DNA of 64,000 nt from Erythrobacter sp. Its GTDB lineage: Bacteria > Pseudomonadota > Alphaproteobacteria > Sphingomonadales > Sphingomonadaceae. The stretch covers positions 1 to 64,000 of the forward strand of contig NZOF01000106.1 in NCBI GenBank assembly GCA_002695185.1, written 5' to 3'. The notes beneath the pieces were generated by a model that saw nothing but the letters and a program-made list of their open reading frames with translations, ran no database searches and had not been told where the DNA came from. Positions 33,931 through 42,370 of this stretch are shown piece after piece; the stretch's first letter is position 1; every line of letters starts with the position of its first letter. Made by a program: the position numbers and the translations under genes.

Positions 33931-36332
33931 GGTCGAACCGTCAGAGTTACTTCTTTCAGGTCCTCGGAATTCGGACCCACCATGATGGTGAAATCACCCG
34001 GTTCGACCACGCGTTCCATATCCCTGTCCCACATCATGAAGGCGCGAGGTTCGATGGCGATATCGACCTGCCGTGTTTCGCCGGGCTGGAGCGTGATACG
34101 CTGGAAACCGACCAGTTCCTTGACCGGGCGCGTCACCGAGCTGATGTCGTCCCTCAGGTAGACCTGCACCACCTCGTCACCCATCATATCGCCGGTGTTG
34201 CTAACCGGAACTCGAACGGTGACGCCCTCTCCTGCCGCAATGCTCTTGGCGGACAGTACCGGGGCTCCGATATCGAAGCTGGTATAAGAGAGGCCATAGC
34301 CGAACGGATACAGCGGCGTTACCTCATCGAAGAGATAACCACGCCGCGCGCTTGGCTTGTAGTTATAGAAGTTGGGCAGCTGGCCCACATTGCGGGCAGT
34401 CGTTACGGGCATCTTGCCGCCCGGGTTGATACGACCGAAAAGCGCATCGGCAATTGCCGTGCCCTGCTGTTCCCCGGCATACCAGGTTTCGAGGATCGCG
34501 TCGGCCTGCTCGGCAACTTCGGTATAGCTTGGCGGACGTCCATTCACGAGCACCGCGACAACAGGCTTGCCCAGGGCTTTCATCGCCTGGAAAAGTTCGT
34601 CCTGCTCGCCCACGAGGTCGAGACTGGTACGGTCGCCGAGGTGGCCGGGGGCCCAGCCCTCACGGCTCGTCTTTTCGGTGTCACCGATGAAAAGGAGGAC
34701 GGTGTCTGCATCCTTCGCGACTTCCACGGCTTCAGCAATACGGCGCCGGTTTTCCTCCGGATCGCCGAGCTCAACCTCGTCATCCCACCAGTCGTCATCA
34801 CCCTTGGTGATCTCTACCCCGAGGGAATGAACGATATTTGCGCGGTCGCCGACAAGAGCACGAATACCCTCCAGCGGAGTAACGCTGGCACGCGGTTCGC
34901 CGTAATAGCCGCCAAGCCGCGCGACGTCGGCATTCGGGCCGATCACGGCAATGGTCGGCTTCACCGCGCCAGCATCGGGAAGGGCGAGCGGCAGCACGCC
35001 GTCATTTTTCAGAAGAACCAGTGATTGCGCTGCCGCCTTGCGAGCGAGAGCGACGCCTTCCGGCCCATTCGACTGCTGAGCCAAAGCAAGATCGGGCCAA
35101 GGATTATCGAAGAGGCCTGCGTTGAACTTCATTGTCAGGAAGCGGCGGACGGCGGTGTCCAACTGTTCCATCGACACCTTGCCCTCGCGCACGCTGGCAG
35201 CCAGGTTCTCGAAACCGTCGCCTTCCGGGAGATCGACATCGACGCCGGATGTGAGGGCGAGTTCGCCGGCCGCCTTGTAGTCGGGCACGATCTTGTGCAG
35301 CCGCGCCATGTCCTCGATTGCGTAGTAATCGCTGACGACAGCGCCCTGATAGCCCCACTCGCCGCGCAGAACGTCATTGAGCAGCCAGCTGTTGGAATGT
35401 GACGGAATGCCGTCGATTTCGTTATAGCTTGCCATCACGGCATCGATTGCCGTGCGGGTGACGACCTGCTCGAACGGCGGGAAGAACATTTCGCGCAGCG
35501 TGCGCTCGCTGATCTGCGCCGGGCCGACATTGGTGCCGCTTTCCGGCTGTCCGTGACCGGTCATATGCTTGAGCGTCGCCATGACCTGCCCATCGCGCAG
35601 TTTGCGATCCGTGCCGATGCCGGTCAGGCCTTCGACAGAGGCCACGCCCATTTCGCCGACGAGATAGGGATCTTCGCCGAACGTTTCCTCGATCCGGCCC
35701 CAGCGCGGATCGCGCGCGACGTCTACCACCGGGGAGAGGACGAGGTGGACGCCGCGCGCGCGGACCTCGCCTGCAATGAGATCGTTTATCTCACGGATGA
35801 GATCGGGATTCCATGTGCTGGCGAGGCCAATCGATTGGGGAAAGGCAGTGGCATCCTTGGCGGCGAAGCCGTGGAGCGATTCTTCGTGGAAGAGAACCGG
35901 AATGCCCAAGCGGGTTTCTTCCATTGCCCACTTCTGCGCGTCGATTACATACTGGATGCTGTCTTCGATATTTCTGCGCGGTACTTCGCGCGGGCTGGAT
36001 GGGCCGAGCCGGTCAGACGGGCGGGCAATCTGCCCGATACCATTGGGAAAGCGGCGTGAAGCCTTCGCGGGATCGAAGTCGTCGCCCTGGCCCTGAATTT
36101 CGCCTTTGCTGTCCCAGATCGTGATGATCTGCGCGACCTTTTCTTCAAGCGTCATCCGCGCGAGAAGATCTTCGACCCGCTGGGCGACCGGCAGGCTGCT
36201 ATCCCAGTAAGGTGCATCCTTCATCGCCCTTTCGACAGCGACTTCCTGAGCCGTTGCGGGTGTAACTGAAGTAAGCTGGAGCGCTGCCAGGCAGACGCCC
36301 ATGGCGAGCGCAGTTCGCTTGATTCGACGCAT
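33927..36332 (-). CDS. GH3 beta-xylosidase/beta-glucosidase, Sec signal
   Basis: 801 residues, with a classical signal peptide ending TPATAQE near residue 30. The domains are as in its downstream paralogue; the nucleophile aspartate is in GAVVSDYYAIED near residue 332. The start follows GGGAGAGGGA. It is first in the GH3-GH3-GH10 operon and diverges from the GH67 gene across a perfect operator. Sec and Tat routes for the two paralogues may reflect different folding or cofactor needs. Confidence 0.92.
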   Translation of the reverse strand: MRRIKRTALAMGVCLAALQLTSVTPATAQEVAVERAMKDAPYWDSSLPVAQRVEDLLARMTLEEKVAQIITIWDSKGEIQGQGDDFDPAKASRRFPNGIGQIARPSDRLGPSSPREVPRRNIEDSIQYVIDAQKWAMEETRLGIPVLFHEESLHGFAAKDATAFPQSIGLASTWNPDLIREINDLIAGEVRARGVHLVLSPVVDVARDPRWGRIEETFGEDPYLVGEMGVASVEGLTGIGTDRKLRDGQVMATLKHMTGHGQPESGTNVGPAQISERTLREMFFPPFEQVVTRTAIDAVMASYNEIDGIPSHSNSWLLNDVLRGEWGYQGAVVSDYYAIEDMARLHKIVPDYKAAGELALTSGVDVDLPEGDGFENLAASVREGKVSMEQLDTAVRRFLTMKFNAGLFDNPWPDLALAQQSNGPEGVALARKAAAQSLVLLKNDGVLPLALPDAGAVKPTIAVIGPNADVARLGGYYGEPRASVTPLEGIRALVGDRANIVHSLGVEITKGDDDWWDDEVELGDPEENRRRIAEAVEVAKDADTVLLFIGDTEKTSREGWAPGHLGDRTSLDLVGEQDELFQAMKALGKPVVAVLVNGRPPSYTEVAEQADAILETWYAGEQQGTAIADALFGRINPGGKMPVTTARNVGQLPNFYNYKPSARRGYLFDEVTPLYPFGYGLSYTSFDIGAPVLSAKSIAAGEGVTVRVPVSNTGDMMGDEVVQVYLRDDISSVTRPVKELVGFQRITLQPGETRQVDIAIEPRAFMMWDRDMERVVEPGDFTIMVGPNSEDLKEVTLTVRP

Positions 36333-36378
36333 GATCTTGTCCCTCTCCCGTGGGGCGACTTGACTGCCGCCGCCGTTG

Positions 36379-36392
36379 TGGTAGCGCTACCA
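36379..36392. promoter_or_regulatory. LacI-family operator, perfect palindrome, overlapping the GH67 start
   Basis: TGGTAGCGCTACCA is a perfect inverted repeat between the divergent GH3 and GH67 genes. Its last base is the first base of the first GH67 ATG. Confidence 0.8.
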
Positions 36393-36417
36393 TGATGAGA
36401 GGGAGAAGGCTTGTCAA
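36389..36417 (-). promoter_or_regulatory. Putative promoter of the GH3-GH3-GH10 operon
   Basis: On the minus strand TTGACA (36417-36412), a 17-base spacer and CATGGT (36394-36389) give a plausible sigma-70 promoter whose -10 overlaps the operator. It was read by eye only and lies inside the first GH67 codons. Confidence 0.4.
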
Positions 36418-38503
36418 CTGGCTTCAACGCCTGTTTGTGGCGATGGCGGTATGCAGTGCTGGGACGGCGCCCGCACATGCCGAAGACGGATATGATCTGT
36501 GGCTGCGCTATGTGCCCCTGCAAGGCGGGGCGCTGGCAGATCTGCAGGCGAATTCGCCGGTTGCTGCGCTGGCAAATGGCACGACGTCGAGCGCGACTCT
36601 CGACATCGCGATGGACGAGCTGTCGCGCGGGTTTGCCGGTCTTCAGGGAGTAAGGGATCAGCAACCGAAACCAGGTTCGGTAACGGTTCTGCTCGATTGC
36701 GGTGAGGATATCGGTGACGGACTGCGCGGGTATCGTCTGCAACCGGAACTGGACGTGGAGCGGAGCGCATTTGTTGTCGCCGCCGAAGATCACCTCGGGT
36801 GCCTTTATGGAAGTTTCGCGCTGCTCCGTGAATTGAGCACGGGCAAGCCACTTTCCGAAATCGCGGTCGCAGAAGCTCCGGCGATGCCAATGCGCATGCT
36901 GAACCATTGGGACAACCCCGCCGGACACGTGGAGCGCGGCTATGCCGGACGCTCGATCTTCGACTGGTGGCACCTGCCCGAACGCCTCGACCAGCGGATG
37001 ATCGACTATGCCCGAGCAAATGCGTCGCTTGGCATAAACGGCGTGGTGGTCAACAACGTAAACGCGAAATCCTTCATGCTGGAGCCGCGCTATATCGCCA
37101 AGCTCGCGCGGCTTGCCGATGCGTGGCGCCCCTACGGTATTCGCATCTTCCTGTCGGCTCGGTTCAGCGCGCCGCGTGATATCGGCGGTCTCGGAACGGC
37201 AGATCCGCTCGACCCGGCGGTCCGTGAATGGTGGCAAGCGAAGGCGGACGAGATCTATGCCGCCGTGCCGGATTTCGGTGGGTTTCTGGTCAAGGCTAAT
37301 AGCGAGGGGCAACCGGGGCCGCAGGACTACGGACGCACCCATGCCGATGGCGCGAACATGCTCGCAACGGCGCTGGGGAAGCGGGGCACGGTGGTCTGGC
37401 GCGCCTTCGTCTATTCTGCCGAAGACGAGAACGATCGCGCCAAGCAGGCCTATGAGGAATTCGTCCCGCTCGACGGTCAGTTCGCGGAAAATGTGATCGT
37501 GCAGGTCAAGAACGGCCCGGTCGATTTTCAGCCGCGCGAGCCCTTCCATCCGATGTTCGGCGCGATGCCGGAAACCAAGCTGATGCTCGAAGCACAGATC
37601 ACGAAGGAATATCTCGGTTTCGCAAGCCATCTCGCCTTCCTTGCACCCATGTGGAAGGAAGTGCTGGATGCCGATACCGGCCGCGGCGGAACGGTTGCGC
37701 AGATCATCGCGCCGGTGGGCATCGCCGGGGTCGCCAATACCGGATCGGACCGAAACTGGAGCGGTTCGGATTTCGACCAGGCCAACTGGTATGCGTTCGG
37801 CCGCCTGGCCTGGGATCCACACCTGTCGAGCGAAGAAATAGCGAGCGAATGGGCAGCCCAGACATTCACCCGCGATCCTGGCGCGCTAGACACCATTACC
37901 GCAATGATGCTGGAAAGCCGCGAGGCGGTGGTGAGCTATATGACTCCGCTCGGTCTTGCGCATCAGATGGACACCGGCCACCATTACGGGCCGGGCCCGT
38001 GGGTTTGCGATCTGGCGAGGCCGGAATGGAACCCTTGCTATTACCACCGGGCGGACCGTTCGGGCATCGGTTTCGACCGGACCGAGAGCGGATCGGATGC
38101 CTTGTCCCAATATGCACCAACGGTTGCAGCGCAGTGGGCAGATCCCAAGGAAATCGATCCGAAATATCTCCTCTGGTTCCACCATGTCGCATGGGACGAT
38201 GTCCTGCCGAGCGGTCGCACGATTTGGCAGGAACTGGTCTACGAATACGATCGCGGGGTGGCGACTGTCGATGACATGGCCCGGAAATGGGCAGGTCTGC
38301 GCGGGAAGATAGATGCCGAACGCTATCGCGCTGTGGCAGAAAACCTCAAAATCCAGCAGGCCGAAGCGCGCTGGTGGCGCGATGCGTCCATTGCTTACTG
38401 GCAATCGGTCAACGGACTGCCGATGCCCGCCGGGTCTCCTCCTCCAGCCGAAACGCTGGAAGCCTACAAGGCCCGCCAATTTCCCGAAGCGCCCGGGCAG
38501 TGA
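36392..38503 (+). CDS. GH67 alpha-glucuronidase
   Basis: 703 residues from the ATG at 36392 (36395 equally possible), giving a signal peptide ending GTAPAHAED. Hallmarks are LNHWDNPAGHVERGYAG near residue 185, NSEGQPGP near residue 305, which should hold the catalytic acid, and the long aromatic-rich C-terminal domain. It removes 4-O-methyl-glucuronic acid from xylo-oligosaccharide ends. No ribosome binding site precedes either ATG and the operator abuts the start, so translation may be leaderless. It heads the GH67-lacI-xylD operon. Confidence 0.92.
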   Translation: MMRGRRLVNWLQRLFVAMAVCSAGTAPAHAEDGYDLWLRYVPLQGGALADLQANSPVAALANGTTSSATLDIAMDELSRGFAGLQGVRDQQPKPGSVTVLLDCGEDIGDGLRGYRLQPELDVERSAFVVAAEDHLGCLYGSFALLRELSTGKPLSEIAVAEAPAMPMRMLNHWDNPAGHVERGYAGRSIFDWWHLPERLDQRMIDYARANASLGINGVVVNNVNAKSFMLEPRYIAKLARLADAWRPYGIRIFLSARFSAPRDIGGLGTADPLDPAVREWWQAKADEIYAAVPDFGGFLVKANSEGQPGPQDYGRTHADGANMLATALGKRGTVVWRAFVYSAEDENDRAKQAYEEFVPLDGQFAENVIVQVKNGPVDFQPREPFHPMFGAMPETKLMLEAQITKEYLGFASHLAFLAPMWKEVLDADTGRGGTVAQIIAPVGIAGVANTGSDRNWSGSDFDQANWYAFGRLAWDPHLSSEEIASEWAAQTFTRDPGALDTITAMMLESREAVVSYMTPLGLAHQMDTGHHYGPGPWVCDLARPEWNPCYYHRADRSGIGFDRTESGSDALSQYAPTVAAQWADPKEIDPKYLLWFHHVAWDDVLPSGRTIWQELVYEYDRGVATVDDMARKWAGLRGKIDAERYRAVAENLKIQQAEARWWRDASIAYWQSVNGLPMPAGSPPPAETLEAYKARQFPEAPGQ

Positions 38504-38546
38504 TGGCCCTTGCCGATCTTGCAAGCATGGCTTTATGGCTCTGCGC

Positions 38547-39659
38547 ATGACCGGAACCGAAGGGACAGCCGCCAGCAGGCGGAAGCGCAGCGCACGCCGC
38601 AACAACACCGCACCGACCATCGCCGACGTTGCCCGCGAAGCGCAGTGTTCGCCGATGACGGTCAGCCGGGTCATCAATGGTGAGGAAAATGTGCGCGATC
38701 ACACGCGCGAAACCGTTCTCGCCGCTGTGAAGAAACTCAATTACGTGCCCAATCGCGCGGCGCGCTCTCTTGCCGGGGGATCGCAGCTCAGGATTGCACT
38801 GCTGTTCGATAATCCGTCTGCATCTTACCTCAGCGAATTCCTGATGGGGGCTCTGGAAGAAGCCAGCCGCCGCGACATCTATCTGGTCGTGCAAAGCCAG
38901 GAAGCGGTCGCCCACAGCAGCGAACTGGTCCGGGGCCTGATCGAAGGCGGCATCAGCGGTTTCATCCTGCCACCCCCGCTGTGCGACGATCAGCGCGTAC
39001 TCGATCTGATCGAGGAGGCGGGAGCAACCGCAGTCGCCGTGGGGCCGGGCAAGGCCCGCGGGTCCTATGGATCGGTCCTGATCGATGAATATCAGGCCGC
39101 CTATGACATGACCCGCCATATCATTGGCCTGGGACATGAACGCATCGGCTTCATCATCGGCAACCCCGAACAGATCGCCAGTGGCAGCCGTTTGAAGGGC
39201 TATCGCGAAGCGATGGAAGCTTCAGGACTGACCGTCGACGAAAGCCTGATCGCACAAGGGCAGTTTACCTATCGTTCCGGCATGGTCGCTGCAGAAAAGC
39301 TGCTAAGCGCCGCCCATCGGCCCACCGCGATTTTCGCCTCCAACGACGATATGGCCGCCGCCACCGTAGCCATGGCGCATCGTCGCCATCTGGACGTGCC
39401 CAACGATATCACCGTTTGCGGCTTCGACGATACCGAGCTGGCCCGTTCGATCTGGCCGGAACTCACCACGATCCGGCAGCCGATCCGGGAAATGACCGCC
39501 CAGGCAGTGGTGCTGATTTCGCAAGCTCACAACAAGTCGAGCCGGTCGCTGCGCGGGAAGAGCGAAGAGATTCTCTTCCCCTACGAACTCATCCGTCGCA
39601 ATTCCGATGCGGGGCCCAGCCTTGCATCATCCTTCAATCCAAAGGGCGAGAAGCCATGA
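38547..39659 (+). CDS. LacI-family transcriptional regulator, candidate xylan regulator
   Basis: 370 residues. The DNA-binding helix-turn-helix starts TIADVAREAQCSPMTVSRV near residue 23, with the hinge helix NRAARSLAGG near residue 72; a periplasmic-binding-protein-like effector domain follows. An ATG at 38535 is a possible earlier start. It sits between the GH67 and xylonate dehydratase genes and overlaps the latter by four bases. Its family binds AGCGCT-type palindromes, and seven such sites lie in this window, so it probably represses the xylan and xylose genes until a sugar or sugar acid binds. Confidence 0.9.
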   Translation: MTGTEGTAASRRKRSARRNNTAPTIADVAREAQCSPMTVSRVINGEENVRDHTRETVLAAVKKLNYVPNRAARSLAGGSQLRIALLFDNPSASYLSEFLMGALEEASRRDIYLVVQSQEAVAHSSELVRGLIEGGISGFILPPPLCDDQRVLDLIEEAGATAVAVGPGKARGSYGSVLIDEYQAAYDMTRHIIGLGHERIGFIIGNPEQIASGSRLKGYREAMEASGLTVDESLIAQGQFTYRSGMVAAEKLLSAAHRPTAIFASNDDMAAATVAMAHRRHLDVPNDITVCGFDDTELARSIWPELTTIRQPIREMTAQAVVLISQAHNKSSRSLRGKSEEILFPYELIRRNSDAGPSLASSFNPKGEKP

Positions 39660-41437
39660 CAGAGCGCAGTGGCGCCAAATTGAGATCGCGTGACTGGTTC
39701 GACAACCACGAACGCATGGACATGACCGCGCTCTATCTTGAGCGGTTCATGAATTACGGCGTCACTCCGGAAGAATTGCGCAGCGGCAAGCCGATCATCG
39801 GCATCGCGCAAAGCGGCAGCGACTTGTCGCCTTGCAACCGCATTCACCTGGAACTGGCCAAGCGCACGCGCGACGGTATCCGCGATGCAGGCGGTATCCC
39901 GATCGAATTTCCCGTCCACCCCATTTTCGAAAATTGCCGCCGCCCAACCGCCGCGCTCGACCGCAATCTGCTCTATCTCGGGCTGGTCGAGCTGCTTAAT
40001 GGCTATCCGATCGATGGCGTGGTGCTGACCACCGGCTGCGACAAGACAACGCCGAGCCAGATCATGGCGGCATCGACGGTCGATATTCCCGCCATCGTGC
40101 TCAGCGGCGGGCCGATGCTCGACGGCTGGCACGACGGCGAGCTGGTCGGCAGCGGCACGGTAATCTGGCGCAGCCGCCGCAAGCTGGCAGCGGGCGAGAT
40201 CGACGAGGAAGAGTTCCTCAATCGCGCAACCTCAAGCGCGCCGAGCGCGGGGCATTGCAATTCGATGGGCACTGCCAGCACCATGAACGCGGTGGCCGAA
40301 ACGCTCGGGCTCAGCCTGACCGGTTGCGCCGCGATCCCCGCCCCCTATCGCGAACGTGGGCAAGTTGCCTATCGCACCGGGCGGCGGATCGTGGAAATGG
40401 TGCATGAGGATTTGAAGCCCTCGGACATTCTGACGCACGATGCCTTCCTCAACGCAGTCGCCGCAGTCAGCGTGCTGGGCGGATCGTCCAATGCGCAGCC
40501 GCATATTCAGGCCATGGCAGCGCATGCGGGCGTGCGGCTTGAGCCGAGCGTGTGGCAGGATCATGGCTACGATCTGCCGCTACTGCTCAACATGCAGCCT
40601 GCGGGCGAATATCTTGGTGAACGCTTCCACCGCGCAGGCGGGGTGCCCGCTGTGCTGTGGGAATTGCTGGAAGCAGGCGTGCTCAAAGGCAACGTGCGGA
40701 CCTGCACCGGAGCCACGATGGCGGAAAACCTCACAGGCCGCGAGACGAAGGATCGCGAGATGATTCGCCCCTTCGGCAATCCGCTGATGGAGAAGGCGGG
40801 TTTTCTCGTCCTGTCGGGCAATCTGTTCGACTTCGGCATCCTCAAGACTTCGGTCATCTCGGACGAATTTCGCGCCCGCTATCTCTCGCGGCCCGGCCAC
40901 GAAGGCGTGTTCGAGGCGCGCGCCATCGTGTTCGACGGGTCGGACGATTACCATCACCGGATCAACGACCCCGATCTCAACATCGACGAAGATTGCATTC
41001 TGGTCATCCGTGGATCGGGCGTGATCGGCTGGCCGGGAAGCGCAGAGGTGGTGAACATGCAACCGCCCGACGCGCTGATCCGTGCGGGTACGCAGTGGCT
41101 GCCGACGCTCGGTGACGGTCGCCAATCCGGTACAAGTGACAGCCCGTCGATCCTCAATATCTCGCCAGAAAGCGCGGTCGGCGGCGGGCTGGCATGGCTG
41201 CGCACCGGCGACATCATCCGCGTCGATCTCAACGAAGGCACCTGCAACGCCGATGTTGAAGATACAGAGATCGAACGACGGCTGGCCGAGGAGAGCATTC
41301 CGGAAACGCCCGCGCACAACACGCCGTGGGAAGAGCTTTTCCGTGAAAAGACCGGCCAGCTTGGTGAAGGCGGCGTGATGGATTTTGCGCTGAAATATCG
41401 CGGCACATCGAGGAAGCTGCCGCGCCATAACCACTGA
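39656..41437 (+). CDS. xylD: D-xylonate dehydratase (IlvD/Edd family)
   Basis: 593 residues, the length of pentonate dehydratases. The Fe-S cysteine motifs are TTGCDKTTPSQ near residue 125 and SAGHCNSMGTAS near residue 200; a third cysteine lies in NVRTCTGATMAEN near residue 350. It converts D-xylonate to 2-keto-3-deoxy-xylonate. The ATG at 39656 overlaps the lacI stop; the longer open frame to 39416 is inside lacI. L-arabonate may also be a substrate. Confidence 0.92.
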   Translation: MTERSGAKLRSRDWFDNHERMDMTALYLERFMNYGVTPEELRSGKPIIGIAQSGSDLSPCNRIHLELAKRTRDGIRDAGGIPIEFPVHPIFENCRRPTAALDRNLLYLGLVELLNGYPIDGVVLTTGCDKTTPSQIMAASTVDIPAIVLSGGPMLDGWHDGELVGSGTVIWRSRRKLAAGEIDEEEFLNRATSSAPSAGHCNSMGTASTMNAVAETLGLSLTGCAAIPAPYRERGQVAYRTGRRIVEMVHEDLKPSDILTHDAFLNAVAAVSVLGGSSNAQPHIQAMAAHAGVRLEPSVWQDHGYDLPLLLNMQPAGEYLGERFHRAGGVPAVLWELLEAGVLKGNVRTCTGATMAENLTGRETKDREMIRPFGNPLMEKAGFLVLSGNLFDFGILKTSVISDEFRARYLSRPGHEGVFEARAIVFDGSDDYHHRINDPDLNIDEDCILVIRGSGVIGWPGSAEVVNMQPPDALIRAGTQWLPTLGDGRQSGTSDSPSILNISPESAVGGGLAWLRTGDIIRVDLNEGTCNADVEDTEIERRLAEESIPETPAHNTPWEELFREKTGQLGEGGVMDFALKYRGTSRKLPRHNH

Positions 41438-41465
41438 TTATCTGGGGCGGGCCGCGGCTTCGCGC

Positions 41466-42314
41466 TCAGCCTGCCTCGATCCGCATCGCCACCGAAACGG
41501 CACAGCCTTTAGGTGCGCTGGGCACGGAGCCGCTGGCGCGGTTCAGCGCGTCGGGCGGGTGGTTCACCGGCTCGAGGCAGAGTTCGTTTGATCGGTCCGG
41601 CGAAAAGATATGCAGGAAGGGGGCGCCCGATGCGGCGACGGTGATGGTCCCCTGATCGTCTGCGATGGTGGCGCGGCCTTTCCAGCCAGTGAAGCAGTGA
41701 TCGACCAGAGTTTCGGGCAGCGCGCTGCCCTTCGACCATTCGGCCATTGCGTCTGCCGCGTGCACATTTCCATCGGGCAAAAATTCCGCATCTATGCCCA
41801 GCATCCCGTCGGCGTCGAAGCAAAGCTGTGTGGTCGCTGACCGGCGGAAGTAGGGGTGCAGGCCAAGCCCCAGCGGTGCGTCTTCGCTGGCGCGGTTTTC
41901 GACCTGCAGCATGATGGTACAGCCTTCTTCGTCCAACATGATGTGCTGCCGGGCGAGATAGGGCCACGGCCATTCGCCGCCCCCGTCATAGGCATGCTCC
42001 AGAACAGCAGAGCCGGTGTCCTGGCGGGCGATCGTCCATGCACTTGTCCAGCCAAGCCCGTGCAGCGGATGCCGCTGTGGCGCCAAGTTGGGGCCAATCC
42101 GCACCTGCCGGTCGCCGAAAGCGAAACGGCCCTCGGCGATGCGATTACAATAGGGCACGAGCGGGAAACAGGCAGACGCCAGCACCTCATCCGATTGCTC
42201 GGGCATTTCACGCAGGATCGGCAGGCGATCGCGGAACAGACCAGCAAGACAGCCGCCGGTTTGCGGGCGAATAACGGCCTCCCACGCGCCCGCGCTCAGG
42301 GTAATCTCAGCCAT
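41466..42314 (-). CDS. Aldose 1-epimerase family protein
   Basis: 282 residues of the galactose-mutarotase fold. Two conserved histidines are visible in RHPLHGLG near residue 83 and LGLHPYFRRS near residue 153, and the C-terminal glutamate in CLEPVNHPPDA. It would interconvert anomers of xylose or arabinose before oxidation. It is the last gene of the xylX operon, 56 bases after the esterase, and converges with xylD. Confidence 0.88.
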   Translation of the reverse strand: MAEITLSAGAWEAVIRPQTGGCLAGLFRDRLPILREMPEQSDEVLASACFPLVPYCNRIAEGRFAFGDRQVRIGPNLAPQRHPLHGLGWTSAWTIARQDTGSAVLEHAYDGGGEWPWPYLARQHIMLDEEGCTIMLQVENRASEDAPLGLGLHPYFRRSATTQLCFDADGMLGIDAEFLPDGNVHAADAMAEWSKGSALPETLVDHCFTGWKGRATIADDQGTITVAASGAPFLHIFSPDRSNELCLEPVNHPPDALNRASGSVPSAPKGCAVSVAMRIEAG

Positions 42315-42370
42315 CGACGGCCTCTATCGCTCGCTTGCCATCTTCGTTGCAGCCCGATCCGGCCAGAGGC

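Noticed and set aside
32896..34161. A 421-codon plus-strand frame opposite the two GH3 genes
   Set aside because: It spans the junction of two recognised GH3 genes on the other strand and shows no domain.
36221..37822. A 533-codon minus-strand frame opposite the GH67 gene
   Set aside because: The GH67 frame has clear family motifs; the antisense frame has none and would also cross the operator and the GH3 start.
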